The notes under the pieces: generated by a model | Seen by the model: the letters and a program-made list of their open reading frames with translations, nothing else | Databases searched by the model: none | Told to the model about the DNA's origin: nothing | Assembly (NCBI RefSeq): GCF_938002845.1 | Contig: NZ_CALKZP010000050.1 | Span: forward strand, 62,001 to 126,000 | Length of the DNA stretch: 64,000 nt | Source of the DNA: an uncultured Campylobacter sp. | GTDB lineage: Bacteria > Campylobacterota > Campylobacteria > Campylobacterales > Campylobacteraceae | Reading direction: 5' to 3' | Translations under genes and position numbers: made by a program | Shown here: positions 27,507 to 36,820 of the stretch, in pieces | How the letters are laid out: the number at the start of each line of letters is the position of its first letter | Numbering within the stretch: position 1 is the stretch's first letter

Positions 27507-29696
27507 TTACAATTTCGCTTTGTTTTCGCGCAATATATTGCCGTCCAGATTAAGCTCTAAAAATATCGTCTGATCCTCCGAAGCGTCGTTTGCGCCGATT
27601 AGAAGTAGCCCCTCTTTGTAGTTTGCTAATTTATAGGTCGCGTTTAGCGTATCGGGCAGATCGCAGACGCTGCGATCTCTTCCACAAATCTGATTTCTCC
27701 AAATTTCATTGCCGAAAGCGTCAAATTTTGCGATATTCGCGCCGAATTTTGCCAGCAGAAATATCGATCCGTCCTTTGCTTTTAACGGCTGCGCTTTTTG
27801 ATCCATTACGAGTTCGTCCGAGACGCCGCCATCCTTCGTGCGGGCGAAATTTACGCTCTTATGCCAAAGCTCCTCGCCTTTGGCGTTAAATTTTAAAAAT
27901 CCGTCTTTTTTGATGATGAGCAGGATTTCACTTTCGGATATTTTGGCTATCTTTGTCATGGTGCCGTCAAACGGCCTTTTGCTCTTTGCGATATTTAGCT
28001 TTTTCTTCCATAGCAGTTTTTCTCTCTCGTAAAAGCACAGATCGTCGTTTTCGTCTATCGCCGCAAATTTATCGCCGAAGCTCGCTACTTCTTTAAATTT
28101 AATAGAAAATTCGTAGATTATCTTTTTCGTTTCGGCGTCTAAAATTTGATTATCCAAAAGCGCGTACGAGTCCATCGCCGCTACCGGCATATTGGCTGCG
28201 GATACCATATTTAATTTTTTGCGCCAAAGCTCAGCTCCCTGCTCGCTTAACGCAACTAGCGAGACTCGGTATTCATCGTTTGCGCTTGCAAGGAGCAGAT
28301 ATCCTTGCGGAGATTTTATTATGTTATCGACGGTTCTAAAGCCGTTTTTAGCGTAAGGAAGTTCCCAGATCGCGCCTTTTCCTTCAGGGCTTTTTTCGGC
28401 TAAATTTTCATTTTGCATCTGCGCAGATTGCGCGGATTTTTCGGCGGAGCTTAACGAAGCGCGATCAAGCCCGCTTATGAACGCTCCGTTTTTCGTAAAA
28501 TAGGAAAAGAATAGATATTTGCCGCGAGACTCGACGCTTACGCCTTTTAGGCTCTGCGGAAAGAGATATCTTTTTATCGGGGCGGGGTCGAGTTTGTTGC
28601 TAAAATCGATCAGATCTATGCTTGGAAACTCCCCCTTTTCGGATATTTTTTTGCCTAAGTAGGCTAAATTTAGATCCTCTATGACTTTAAAATTATTTAA
28701 GTGCGCGCCGCTGTAATACGCGCTTGATTGGGCCGTGTCGTTTTTGCCTAAATCATACAGCCCAAATTCGCTCCAATTTGATGAAAATACCCGTTTGCCG
28801 TCTTTGGATAGCGTCATTTTATCGATTTCTAAATGCGGATGAGCGATATAGCGGACCTGCTTTAAGATATTAAAGCTTTGCGCGGCATTTGTACGGTACT
28901 TATCCATATCCGATATGTCTAAAATATAAAACCCCGTCCAGCTTGCCAGCAAGAGTTTGTTCTCAGATAGCAGTTTTAGATCGCCGAGCTCCTTTATTTC
29001 GGATAATCTATGCGGTGCGCAAGCGTAATCGTATTCCCGCTTATCGACTTTGGAAGGGGCGATAAAATAAGCAAGCTGCGTAAATTTATTATCTTTTACA
29101 TCATAGGCGGTAAGGGTGCTAAAAAAATCCTTCGCAAAAAGGGTGTGTCCGTCGGCTGAAAGCTCTATTTTATTTACAAATCGCGCCTCAAGCCGAGCCG
29201 AAATTTTAATATCCCTTCGGTCGCTAAGATCCAGCTTATAAATTCCGAAATTCGGATCGGCGACGAATAGACTTTCGCCGTTTTTGCTCTGCGCGATATC
29301 TATGTAAGCGGGATCAAGCTCATGCTGCGGAAAAGAAAATATGCCCGCAAGCCTTAGAGTGTGCGGCTAGGTAACATCGATCAGGACGATACCGCCCTTG
29401 TCGTCGCCCAAACCGAAGAGCGTATTTTGATCCTCCGAAAGGCGCAGCTCGTAAATTTCAAACGGAAGCTTAAGCGCGTTTTTTGCAATCTCCCTTTCCT
29501 CTAAATTTAGCTCTTGCAGCGCGCCGCCTTGTTTTTTGGCAGCGGCAAGATCGCTTTTAAGGATTAAAATTTCATCCTCTTTAAGCGATTTCGCGGCATC
29601 TTTAGTAGCCGAAAAATTTTGAGTCGCCGCGCAAATTTCGCAGATAAAAGCCGAAGCGGCTAAAATTTTAACTATAAGATTTCGCTTTGCTTTCAT
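27507..29696 (-). pseudogene. Exported beta-propeller (LVIVP-like) protein interrupted by one in-frame TAG
   Basis: The frame is continuous from an ATG at 29696 to 27507 (729 sense codons plus the interruption) except for one TAG at 29369-29367, after codon 109. It begins with a signal peptide (KAKRNLIVKILAASAFICEI). The residues around the stop, GIVLIDVT-stop-PHTLRLAGIF, match an LVIVP-type repeat in which the stopped position is normally a polar residue. Further repeats follow (FGIYKLDLSDRRDIK, GFYILDISDMDKY). A CAG or AAG to TAG change would explain it. Downstream codons show no decay, so the event is recent, or a sequencing error, or the C-terminal part restarts near 28952. It is the last gene after gltX-yggT-slt. 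Confidence 0.8.
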
Positions 29697-29713
29697 TTCG
29701 CCGCTTCGTAAAT

Positions 29714-31378
29714 TTATCTAAAATCGTCGCTTCTGCTCGGTACCAGCAGATCTTGCAGCTCCTGTTGCACCGAGACTTTCGCGCGCGGATCGAGGATCTG
29801 CGAATAGATGATAAAATTTGCGAGCACCTTTTTGCCGTAGTCTCTGCTCTCGGCATACGGCACGAGCTCCATGCTAAGCCACGGCTCAAATTTGCCCTTA
29901 TTAAACATATCGCCGCGCTGAAGCATCTTTTTGACGAGCCCGAGCCCGCCGTTGTAAGCGTATGCGATGAAAACCGGGCTGTAAATTTTGCGCTCTAACC
30001 AGTCGATGTGGATGTTGGCGAAGCGGTAAGCGACCTCCGGGCGGAACATGTCGTCTTGATCGAAGCCGTCGATTTTGAGTTGCTTTTTGCCGATCTCGTT
30101 AGCCAAAAACGGCATAAATTGCATCATCCCAAGCGCATACGACGTAGATACCGATGCGGGTACGAAGCGGCTTTCTTGGCGAGCGAGCGCTAAAATTAGC
30201 GCCTTGCGGCGGTTGTCGCCGTCGCCGATATACTCCATAAACGGCGTCGGATAGAAGTTGTCCTTGCCGCCGCTTGCTTTATTCATGATATATGAGTACT
30301 CGCCGATGCTTTGCTTGGTGTCGAATTTTTTGGCAAATTCCAAAAGCTGCTCGCGAGACATTCTATCGGCGCTATTTTTTGTGCGAACCCAAGCGAAAGG
30401 ATCGGTGATATCGTAGCCTTCGATGGAATTTTTAGCGGGGTTTGGGATGATGATGTTTAAATTTTTATTTCCCAAGACCTCTTTGGCGTACAGCGCGTAG
30501 AGGCTGTAATAATCGCTGCTAGCAAGCTGGCGCAAGACATTTTGATCTCCATTTAGCAGGTAGATCCAAAATTTCGCATTGTGTACATCGTGAGGCTTCT
30601 CAAAGCTCGCTGCTGCGCGGCTAAAAAACGCAAGCGCCGCCCCTTCGTCGCCCTGCATGACGGCATTTACGCCGAGCATAAACGCTACGTCCTTCTCCGC
30701 GGTTAGCGGATCGACGCCCGTGAGCGAGCGGCGCAAGCGTGGGTATTTGCGGTTGATTAGTGCGTCGTTAAGAACCGCTTTGAAGCCTTTTTGTGAAGCT
30801 AGTTCGCTTACGAAGGCTGCGTCGGCGTCGATGTCGATCAGAGCGTCTTTGCCCGCGCCTTTTAAGTAGTCGTAATATAAAAAGTAGTTTTGCGCATTGC
30901 GGCTTTGCATAAAATACTCGCTCGGATTTTCGTCGTTAAATCCGCGCAGTAAATTTACGGCGTTTCGCGAAGCCGCGTCTTGGTGACTCTCTAGTTGCGA
31001 AGCGAGTGTCTCGCGCACGGACGGACTTAGCTTGGCGATAAAATTTGGATAGGAGCGCGCCTTTTTGCAGGTTAAATTTGCATCTAAAATATTTGCCGCC
31101 GTTACTCCTGCGCAGCGATCCGGACGCTTAGGAGGGCGAATGGCGCCGAAAATTCTATCTAGCTTCTCTTTTAGTTTGCCCTTGTAGCGAAAGATGCTCT
31201 GTTTTAAGGCTCTAATCTCCGCTTTGTTGTATTTCGTCTCATCTATTAGGCGATAGATGTAATAGTCCTTGGCTAGGGATTTTGGCTCGTCTTTGATCTG
31301 TTCGTAGCTTAAAATTTTACCGCTACTTGCGGCGCACAGCAGTCCTAAAACAAGGCTAAATTTCAGAAATATTTTCAA
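29714..31378 (-). CDS. slt: Soluble lytic murein transglycosylase
   Basis: 554 residues with an N-terminal signal peptide (KIFLKFSLVLGLLCAASSG). The N-terminal and middle part is the alpha-superhelical ring. The C-terminal catalytic domain contains ALARQESRFVPASVSTSYAL with the catalytic Glu, GMMQFMP and AYNGGLG. It cleaves the MurNAc-GlcNAc bond of periplasmic peptidoglycan, forming 1,6-anhydro ends. The start overlaps the yggT stop by 4 bases. Same relative position as, from memory, C. jejuni Cj0843c. Confidence 0.93.
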   Translation of the reverse strand: MKIFLKFSLVLGLLCAASSGKILSYEQIKDEPKSLAKDYYIYRLIDETKYNKAEIRALKQSIFRYKGKLKEKLDRIFGAIRPPKRPDRCAGVTAANILDANLTCKKARSYPNFIAKLSPSVRETLASQLESHQDAASRNAVNLLRGFNDENPSEYFMQSRNAQNYFLYYDYLKGAGKDALIDIDADAAFVSELASQKGFKAVLNDALINRKYPRLRRSLTGVDPLTAEKDVAFMLGVNAVMQGDEGAALAFFSRAAASFEKPHDVHNAKFWIYLLNGDQNVLRQLASSDYYSLYALYAKEVLGNKNLNIIIPNPAKNSIEGYDITDPFAWVRTKNSADRMSREQLLEFAKKFDTKQSIGEYSYIMNKASGGKDNFYPTPFMEYIGDGDNRRKALILALARQESRFVPASVSTSYALGMMQFMPFLANEIGKKQLKIDGFDQDDMFRPEVAYRFANIHIDWLERKIYSPVFIAYAYNGGLGLVKKMLQRGDMFNKGKFEPWLSMELVPYAESRDYGKKVLANFIIYSQILDPRAKVSVQQELQDLLVPSRSDDFR

Positions 31379-31671
31379 ATGACCGTCCTATTGATGATAT
31401 AGATTATCGCGCTGTCAAAGAAATTAAGCACGAGTAGGATAAGAAGCGGCGAAAGATCAAACCCGCCGAAAGTCGTAGGCAGATAGCGGCGCACCAGCGC
31501 GAACGCGGGCTCGGTAAGCGCAGAGATGACGCGGTAGATTTTATAAAATTTACCGAACGGATTTGGACGGATGAAGCTCAAAACGCACGCGATAAAGATC
31601 ACGATCATATAGGCTTGCAGCGCGTAGTGCAGAGTGATGAGCGCGCCGTAGATCAGGCTGTTTGCTAGCAT
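31375..31671 (-). CDS. YggT-family membrane protein
   Basis: 98 residues with two hydrophobic regions; the motif FIRPNPFGKFYKIYRVISAL is followed by TEPAFALVRRYLPTTFGGFD and SPLLILLVLNF, typical of the YggT family. Homologues are linked to osmotic or potassium stress and to envelope organisation, without a defined biochemical role. It overlaps gltX by 7 bases and slt by 4, so the three are translated together. Confidence 0.85.
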   Translation of the reverse strand: MLANSLIYGALITLHYALQAYMIVIFIACVLSFIRPNPFGKFYKIYRVISALTEPAFALVRRYLPTTFGGFDLSPLLILLVLNFFDSAIIYIINRTVI

Positions 31672-32972
31672 ACGATCTCCTTCAGATCGGCGCGGATCAG
31701 CGGATACAGCTCGCTAAGCTCCGGTCCGTGGGGCGCGCCGGTTAGTAAAAACCTAAGCGGCATAAACAGGCTCTTGCCCTTTAAGCTTGTAGCCTGCGAA
31801 AGCGCCGCTTTGAAATCATTAAATTCCGCGCTTGCGCCGTTTGAGCTTAATAAATTTAAGATCGCCTCTCGCAGCGCCTGCGCCTGCGCCGCCCACTCCT
31901 GCGGGATATCTTTCGCGCCGTAGATCGCTGCGATCTTCTCTTTGATCTGTGGGATTAGGCTCGCTTCTTGAGTGTAAAATTTTATCAAAGGCGAAAATTT
32001 TGGCTCAAGCTCAAAAAGCTCCGCCAGGCGCTGCTCGCTCGCTCTTTTGATATGCTCGCGGTTTATAAAGGCGAGTTTGTCCTCGTCAAATTTCGCCGGG
32101 CTTTTTGAAATTTTAGCGATATCGAAAAACTCCACCGCCTCATCCATGCTAAAGACCTCGCGCGGCGTTTTGTTACCCAGTAGGATCAGATAATTCGCGA
32201 TCGCTTCGGGCAGGTAGCCGCTTTGAAGCAGCCATTTTACCGACGAGCTATCCTCGCGCTTGCTCATCTTTTTGCCTTCGGAATTTAATATGATCGGTAG
32301 GTGCGCGTATTTGATCTCGCCCTCGTAGCCGAGGCTTTGGCGGATCCAGTTTTGCTTCGGGGTGTTTGAGACGTGATCCTCACCGCGGATTACGAAGCTC
32401 ACGCCCTGCATCATATCGTCGCAGGCGCAGGCGAAGTTATAAGTTGGCGTCTTGTCCGCACGCATGATAACAAAGCTGTCGATATTCTGCGGCTCAAATG
32501 CGATACGGCCCTTGATTGCGTCGGTAAATTCCAGCGCGTGATCAGGTTTTTTAAGGCGGATGGTAAAAGGCTTCTCACAGTTTAGCACCTCTTCATCGCT
32601 TAAATGCTCGCAGTGCCCGTCGTAACGATAAGCCTCGCCCGCGTCCTTGGCGGCTTGCTTTTTCGCTTCAAGCTCCTCCTCACTGCAAAAACAGCAAAAC
32701 GCCTTTTTCTCGGCGAGTAACTTAGCGGCAAATTGCTGATGAAATTTTAAATTTTTGCTTTGATAATACAGACTCTGCCACGAGATGCCGAAGCGCTTTA
32801 AAATTTCGATGATCTCTTGATCTTTGCCTTCGATATTGCGCGCAGTGTCGGTATCCTCGATGCGTAAAATAAAGCCGCTTTTATCCTGTAGAGAGCAGAT
32901 GTAGTTAAAAATAGCCGCGCGTAAATTTCCGATATGCATATCGCCGGTGGGCGATGGAGCGAAGCGATACAA
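31665..32972 (-). CDS. gltX: Glutamate--tRNA ligase
   Basis: 435 residues. Class I synthetase signatures: RFAPSPTGDMHIGNLRAA (HIGH-like) at the very N-terminus and KKMSKREDSSSV (KMSKS-like) near residue 240; FVIRGEDHVSNTPKQ lies between. The N-terminus is minimal (MYRF), confirming the start. Campylobacterota usually carry two GltX paralogues, one charging tRNA-Glu and one mischarging tRNA-Gln for GatCAB; which one this is cannot be told from motifs alone. First gene of the gltX-yggT-slt unit. Confidence 0.93.
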   Translation of the reverse strand: MYRFAPSPTGDMHIGNLRAAIFNYICSLQDKSGFILRIEDTDTARNIEGKDQEIIEILKRFGISWQSLYYQSKNLKFHQQFAAKLLAEKKAFCCFCSEEELEAKKQAAKDAGEAYRYDGHCEHLSDEEVLNCEKPFTIRLKKPDHALEFTDAIKGRIAFEPQNIDSFVIMRADKTPTYNFACACDDMMQGVSFVIRGEDHVSNTPKQNWIRQSLGYEGEIKYAHLPIILNSEGKKMSKREDSSSVKWLLQSGYLPEAIANYLILLGNKTPREVFSMDEAVEFFDIAKISKSPAKFDEDKLAFINREHIKRASEQRLAELFELEPKFSPLIKFYTQEASLIPQIKEKIAAIYGAKDIPQEWAAQAQALREAILNLLSSNGASAEFNDFKAALSQATSLKGKSLFMPLRFLLTGAPHGPELSELYPLIRADLKEIVC

Positions 32973-33086
32973 TTTAGGTCCTTTGGGTTTAAATTTAAGC
33001 TGGGATTATACTTTTTACTTCCTAATAAAAAGCAAAAACAAAGCAAAAATAGGCTAATATCGGCGCATCTTATCTAAGGAGAAAAT

Positions 33087-33488
33087 ATGGGTTTCATTCA
33101 GGAATTTAAAGAATTTGCGATGAAAGGCAACGTCATCGATATGGCGGTGGGCGTCGTCATCGGCGGGGCTTTCGGCAAGATCGTAACCTCGCTCGTAAGC
33201 GACATTATGATGCCGGTTTTAGGACTTCTTACGGGAGGAATGAATTTTACCGATCTTAAGATCGTGCTAAAAGAAGCGGTGGGGCAGACCCCGGCCGTTA
33301 CGATAAACTACGGCTCGTTTATCCAGGTAACGGTCGATTTTATCATCATCGCGTTTTGTATATTCTGCGCGATCAAGGCGATCAATAAGCTTAAAAAGCC
33401 CGCTCCTGCGCCTGAGCCGGCAGCACCTGCGGAGCCTAGCGAAGAGATTAAGCTTCTTACCGAGATAAGAGACCTGCTTAAAAAATAG
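33087..33488 (+). CDS. mscL: Large-conductance mechanosensitive channel
   Basis: 133 residues, the normal length. It starts with GFIQEFKEFAMKGNVIDMAV, the S1-TM1 signature, then GVVIGGAFGKIVTSLVSDIM, and TM2 (VTVDFIIIAFCIFCAIKAIN), ending in the charged EEIKLLTEIRDLLK helix. It is a homopentameric pore of the inner membrane opened by membrane tension during hypo-osmotic shock. An AAGGAGA ribosome site precedes the ATG and a TAATAT-like -10 box lies about 35 bases upstream. Confidence 0.95.
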   Translation: MGFIQEFKEFAMKGNVIDMAVGVVIGGAFGKIVTSLVSDIMMPVLGLLTGGMNFTDLKIVLKEAVGQTPAVTINYGSFIQVTVDFIIIAFCIFCAIKAINKLKKPAPAPEPAAPAEPSEEIKLLTEIRDLLKK

Positions 33489-33497
33489 GTTACGGCG

Positions 33498-34136
33498 ATG
33501 CTTGAGAGAATTCCTTATTTTAAAGCTCTAAGCGCAGCGCAAATCGATCGTTTGGAGCAGATTAGCATCCATAAAAGCTACAAAAAGGGCGAAATTTTAT
33601 TTTTCGAGGGCGAGCGCTCGCAGTATCTATTAATCCTGCTAAAAGGAATTTTAAAAATCTATAAAACCTCCGCAAAGGGGCGCGAGATCCATATGCGCGA
33701 GATCCGCCCCATCTCGCTCGTGGCGGAGATGGTAAATTTCGAAGAGACGAGCTATCCTGCAAGTGGCGTGTTTTCGACAAACGGCGAGGTGCTAAAGATC
33801 GATTATGAAAAATTTAAAAACGAGTTTATGAGCGATCCTAAAATTTGCCTGGAGCTTTTAAAATCGATGTCTGAAAAGATCCGCGCGCTAAATGCGGTCT
33901 TTGATAATCAAGTCGTGCTTAGCTGCGACGGCAAAATCGCTAAGTTTATCAACGAAAATTTTGATATTTTTATGAGCACAAAATACACTAGAATAGCCAA
34001 AATTCTAAATGTTACCCCCGAAACATTTTCGCGCACCATCACTAAATTTAAAAAGAGTGGCGCGCTAATTTTGGACGATAAGCAAGAAATCACGGGCTTT
34101 GATAAAGATAAGCTGGACGAGTATATCCAAGGCTAG
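33498..34136 (+). CDS. Crp/Fnr-family transcription regulator
   Basis: 212 residues. The N-terminal cyclic-nucleotide-binding-like beta roll (YKKGEILFFEGERSQYLLIL, MREIRPISLVAEMVNFEETS) is followed by the dimer helix and a C-terminal winged helix (TRIAKILNVTPETFSRTITK) whose recognition helix is clear. No N-terminal cysteine cluster like that of FNR is present, so it is not an iron-sulfur oxygen sensor; the effector is unknown. It begins 9 bases after mscL and 3 bases before the next gene, so the three may be co-transcribed. Confidence 0.88.
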   Translation: MLERIPYFKALSAAQIDRLEQISIHKSYKKGEILFFEGERSQYLLILLKGILKIYKTSAKGREIHMREIRPISLVAEMVNFEETSYPASGVFSTNGEVLKIDYEKFKNEFMSDPKICLELLKSMSEKIRALNAVFDNQVVLSCDGKIAKFINENFDIFMSTKYTRIAKILNVTPETFSRTITKFKKSGALILDDKQEITGFDKDKLDEYIQG

Positions 34137-34139
34137 AGT

Positions 34140-35267
34140 TTGAAAAGCGCCTATATTTTTCCGATCGTCGGTACGGTTTTATTTCTGTTTTTCAATCTTT
34201 ACGTTTATAAGTCGATCGGCGCGCGCTTTACGCCATATAAAAATTTCGTGATCTTTCGCCCTGCCTTGAGCTTGCTTTGCGTAGCTTTGGCGATTTTAGA
34301 TGCGATATTTTTTGTGGGTTTTGGGCTTAATGGAAGCTTTAAAAATGAGCTGCTTTATAAAGCTTGCGTATTTTGCATGGCAGCGTCCTTTTCGCTCTTT
34401 TTTATCTGCCTTGCTTACGATGTGCTAAGCGCCGCTGCGCATGTAGTTAAATTTAGCCAAAACAGGCGAAAATTTTTAAAAACCTTTATAGACGTAACCT
34501 TTGTAATAATGGCGTTTAGCTATATTTTTAAGGGGCTTTATAATGCACTAAAAATTCCAAAAATCACCGAGCGCGAAATAAAAATCAAAAACTTAGCTCG
34601 CGAGCTAAGCTTCGTCGTTATTTCGGACGTGCATCTGGGCGAGTTTTTGAAAAAGGAATTTTTGCAAGGCGTCGTAGCGCAGATAAACTCGCTAAATTAT
34701 GATGCGCTACTGATCGTGGGCGATATGTTTGATCTGCGCTCGGATGAGCTCGGGGATATTTTGCAGCCTCTTGAGGCGATCAAAAAGCCTATCTTTTTCG
34801 TCACGGGCAACCACGAATATTACCGCGGCGACGCAAGCGGGCTTATAGCGGCGATGCAAAAAGCGGGTGTGCGGGTGCTGCAAAACGAAAGCGTGGAATT
34901 TGAAGGGCTAAATTTAATGGGCGTGTACGATCTTAGCGGCTTTCGCTTCGGATACATGCAGCCCGATCTCGGCGCTGCGCTAGCGCAGGCAGACCCCGAT
35001 AAGCCTAAAATTTTACTCGCGCATCAGCCCAAATACGTCGTGGATTTCGTGCGCGACGAGGTCGATCTGTGTATCTGCGGACACACGCACGCGGGGCAAA
35101 TTTTCCCGTGGACGCTTTTGGTGCTGCTTAGCCAGAAGTATCTTTACGGGCTGTATAACGACGGGCTGAAGCAAATTTACGTAAGCAGCGGCGTAGGGTT
35201 TTGGGGCCCGCCGATAAGGGTCTTTGCGGATGCCGAAATCGCGCTGCTTAAGCTTAGAAAGGCATAG
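34140..35267 (+). CDS. Membrane-anchored calcineurin-like metallophosphoesterase
   Basis: 375 residues from a TTG start placed 3 bases after the upstream stop. About four N-terminal hydrophobic segments are followed by the catalytic domain with the full motif set: VVISDVHLGEF, IVGDMFDLR, VTGNHEYYRG, LAHQPK and CGHTHAGQIFP. This layout is that of YkoQ/YaeI-like phosphoesterases, some of which hydrolyse UDP-sugar or lipid substrates; the substrate is not known. The stop is directly followed by psd, as I recall for C. jejuni Cj0846-Cj0847. Confidence 0.85.
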   Translation: MKSAYIFPIVGTVLFLFFNLYVYKSIGARFTPYKNFVIFRPALSLLCVALAILDAIFFVGFGLNGSFKNELLYKACVFCMAASFSLFFICLAYDVLSAAAHVVKFSQNRRKFLKTFIDVTFVIMAFSYIFKGLYNALKIPKITEREIKIKNLARELSFVVISDVHLGEFLKKEFLQGVVAQINSLNYDALLIVGDMFDLRSDELGDILQPLEAIKKPIFFVTGNHEYYRGDASGLIAAMQKAGVRVLQNESVEFEGLNLMGVYDLSGFRFGYMQPDLGAALAQADPDKPKILLAHQPKYVVDFVRDEVDLCICGHTHAGQIFPWTLLVLLSQKYLYGLYNDGLKQIYVSSGVGFWGPPIRVFADAEIALLKLRKA

Positions 35268-36260
35268 ATGAGAAGTTTTATTTCGAGGATTTTTGGGGTT
35301 ATCGCCGCGGTGAAATTTCCTAAATTTATACAAAATTTTATCAACCGCAAATATGTGGAATTTTTCAAAATCGATATGAGCGAATTTGATCCGCCGCAAA
35401 GCTACGCGAGCCTAAACGCGCTTTTTACCCGCCGCTTGCTGCGCCCGCGCGAGATAGCGGCAGACGAGGCGGCTTTTATAAGCCCTAGCGACGGTGTGGT
35501 CTTTGAGAGCGGATGCTGCGACGATCTGCGGGCTTTTAGCGTAAAGGGCTGTGAATATAGCCTTAGCGAGCTATTGGGGCGCACGTTTACTGCAAGCGAA
35601 AGCGGCGCGGTTAAAAAATTAGATGACGCCGCGGACGCCGCTCAAGCGAAAATCATAGGCGGCGGCGCAACTTATGCCGCAAGCGGCGTGCGAGCTGAAA
35701 TTTACAGAGATGAAAATAGCGCGAGCCGCGAAACGAGCGCAGAGGACGCCCAATGCCGCAAAAATACAAGCGGCGCAAATTTAAGCTACGCAAATATCTA
35801 TCTAAGCCCGCGTGATTATCATCATTATCACGCGCCGTGCGATCTGGGCGTGCTGCAGGCGCTTTATATCCCTGCCGATCTCTACAGCGTGGCGAAGAAG
35901 CTTTTACTTAAAATTCCAAACCTCTACGCTAAAAACGAGCGCGTGATTTTGAAGTGCAAAATGCGAAACGGCGGGATTTTATGGATGGTTTTCGTGGGTG
36001 CTTTAAACGTCGGCAAGATGAGATTTGATTTCGATACGCGAATACAGACGAATGCATGCGCAAGTAGAGCTGAGGCGCTTTACGAATATGAAAATTTAAA
36101 ATTTAAAAAGGGCAATCATTTGGGAAATTTCGAGCTGGGCTCAACGATCGTACTCGTAGCGCAAAGCGAGTTTTTAAAATTTGAAACCCCGGCTGATACG
36201 TCCGTAAAATTCGGACAAAAAATCGCAGAATTTAATGAAATTTCACAAAATTCCATTTAA
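35268..36260 (+). CDS. psd: Phosphatidylserine decarboxylase with internal low-complexity insertion
   Basis: 330 residues, about 60 more than I expect for the genus. Conserved parts: ALFTRRLLRPREI, FISPSDGVVFESGC, the catalytic-His region IYLSPRDYHHYHAPCDL, and the C-terminal self-cleavage site LGSTIVLVAQ, where Ser becomes the pyruvoyl group. The enzyme makes phosphatidylethanolamine at the inner membrane. Between GRTFTASESG and YANIYLSP lies a non-conserved Ala/Ser/Asn/Glu-rich stretch (residues ~107-168) resembling the insertions in priA and queC. All catalytic elements are intact, so the enzyme should work. Confidence 0.88.
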   Translation: MRSFISRIFGVIAAVKFPKFIQNFINRKYVEFFKIDMSEFDPPQSYASLNALFTRRLLRPREIAADEAAFISPSDGVVFESGCCDDLRAFSVKGCEYSLSELLGRTFTASESGAVKKLDDAADAAQAKIIGGGATYAASGVRAEIYRDENSASRETSAEDAQCRKNTSGANLSYANIYLSPRDYHHYHAPCDLGVLQALYIPADLYSVAKKLLLKIPNLYAKNERVILKCKMRNGGILWMVFVGALNVGKMRFDFDTRIQTNACASRAEALYEYENLKFKKGNHLGNFELGSTIVLVAQSEFLKFETPADTSVKFGQKIAEFNEISQNSI

Positions 36261-36308
36261 AATGCAGGATTTTTTCTTTAACTAAAATTAATTTTATTTA
36301 AATTTGGC

Positions 36309-36314
36309 TATAAT
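36309..36314 (+). promoter_or_regulatory. -10 box (TATAAT) of the pseudopilin gene
   Basis: GGCTATAATC sits 29 bases before the ATG, with ribosome site AAAGGA at 36331-36336. The -35 side is only an AT-rich tract, usual for Campylobacter sigma-70 promoters. Confidence 0.6.
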
Positions 36315-36342
36315 CATCTCACTTTAAATCAAAGGATTTAAC

Positions 36343-36816
36343 ATGAAAAATTTAAAAGCTTTTACGATGATAGAGCTTGTTTTTGTCATCGTCGTTTTAG
36401 GTATTTTGGCGGGCATTGCGGTGCCTAGATTAGCCGCTACGCGCGATGATGCTACAATCGCTAAGATGCGTGGGGATATCGCCGCCATTAGAAGCGGACT
36501 TTCGCTAGTTAGAAGCGAGAATATGATGAGGGGCGTGACTATGTGGCCTGCTTTGGAGGGTTCAGACAATGCCACTCTTTTTGAAGGCGTTTTGCAGCAA
36601 CCTATCTATCCTATGAGAGATGGCGGTAGGAACGGCTGGGCTTTGGTTACGAACGGCAATGCTAACGCAACGTCTACATATAGGGCTAGCGTAGCAGGCA
36701 AGAGTACTACTTTTGATTACTATCCGACATCGGCTTTGGCTACGGCAGCGGGTAGAAACGTAGGTTCATTCGACTGCGATCACAAAGACGAGCTTTGCCA
36801 ATCCTTAGCTCAATAG
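36343..36816 (+). CDS. Type II secretion/transformation pseudopilin
   Basis: 157 residues. The N-terminus KNLKAFTMIELVFVIVVLGI is a class III prepilin signal: short basic leader, cleavage before Phe, Glu at +5 and a hydrophobic helix. The residue before the cut is Ala rather than Gly, as is common in Campylobacterota. The soluble part has a C-terminal pair CDHKDELC that could form a disulfide. Such pseudopilins act in DNA uptake or type II secretion at the inner membrane; no other components are adjacent. Own promoter and ribosome site are visible. Confidence 0.85.
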   Translation: MKNLKAFTMIELVFVIVVLGILAGIAVPRLAATRDDATIAKMRGDIAAIRSGLSLVRSENMMRGVTMWPALEGSDNATLFEGVLQQPIYPMRDGGRNGWALVTNGNANATSTYRASVAGKSTTFDYYPTSALATAAGRNVGSFDCDHKDELCQSLAQ

Positions 36817-36820
36817 CTAA

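Noticed and set aside
29367..29369. TAG as pyrrolysine or programmed readthrough
   Set aside because: No pyl genes or stem-loop downstream seen; a simple nonsense change explains it better.
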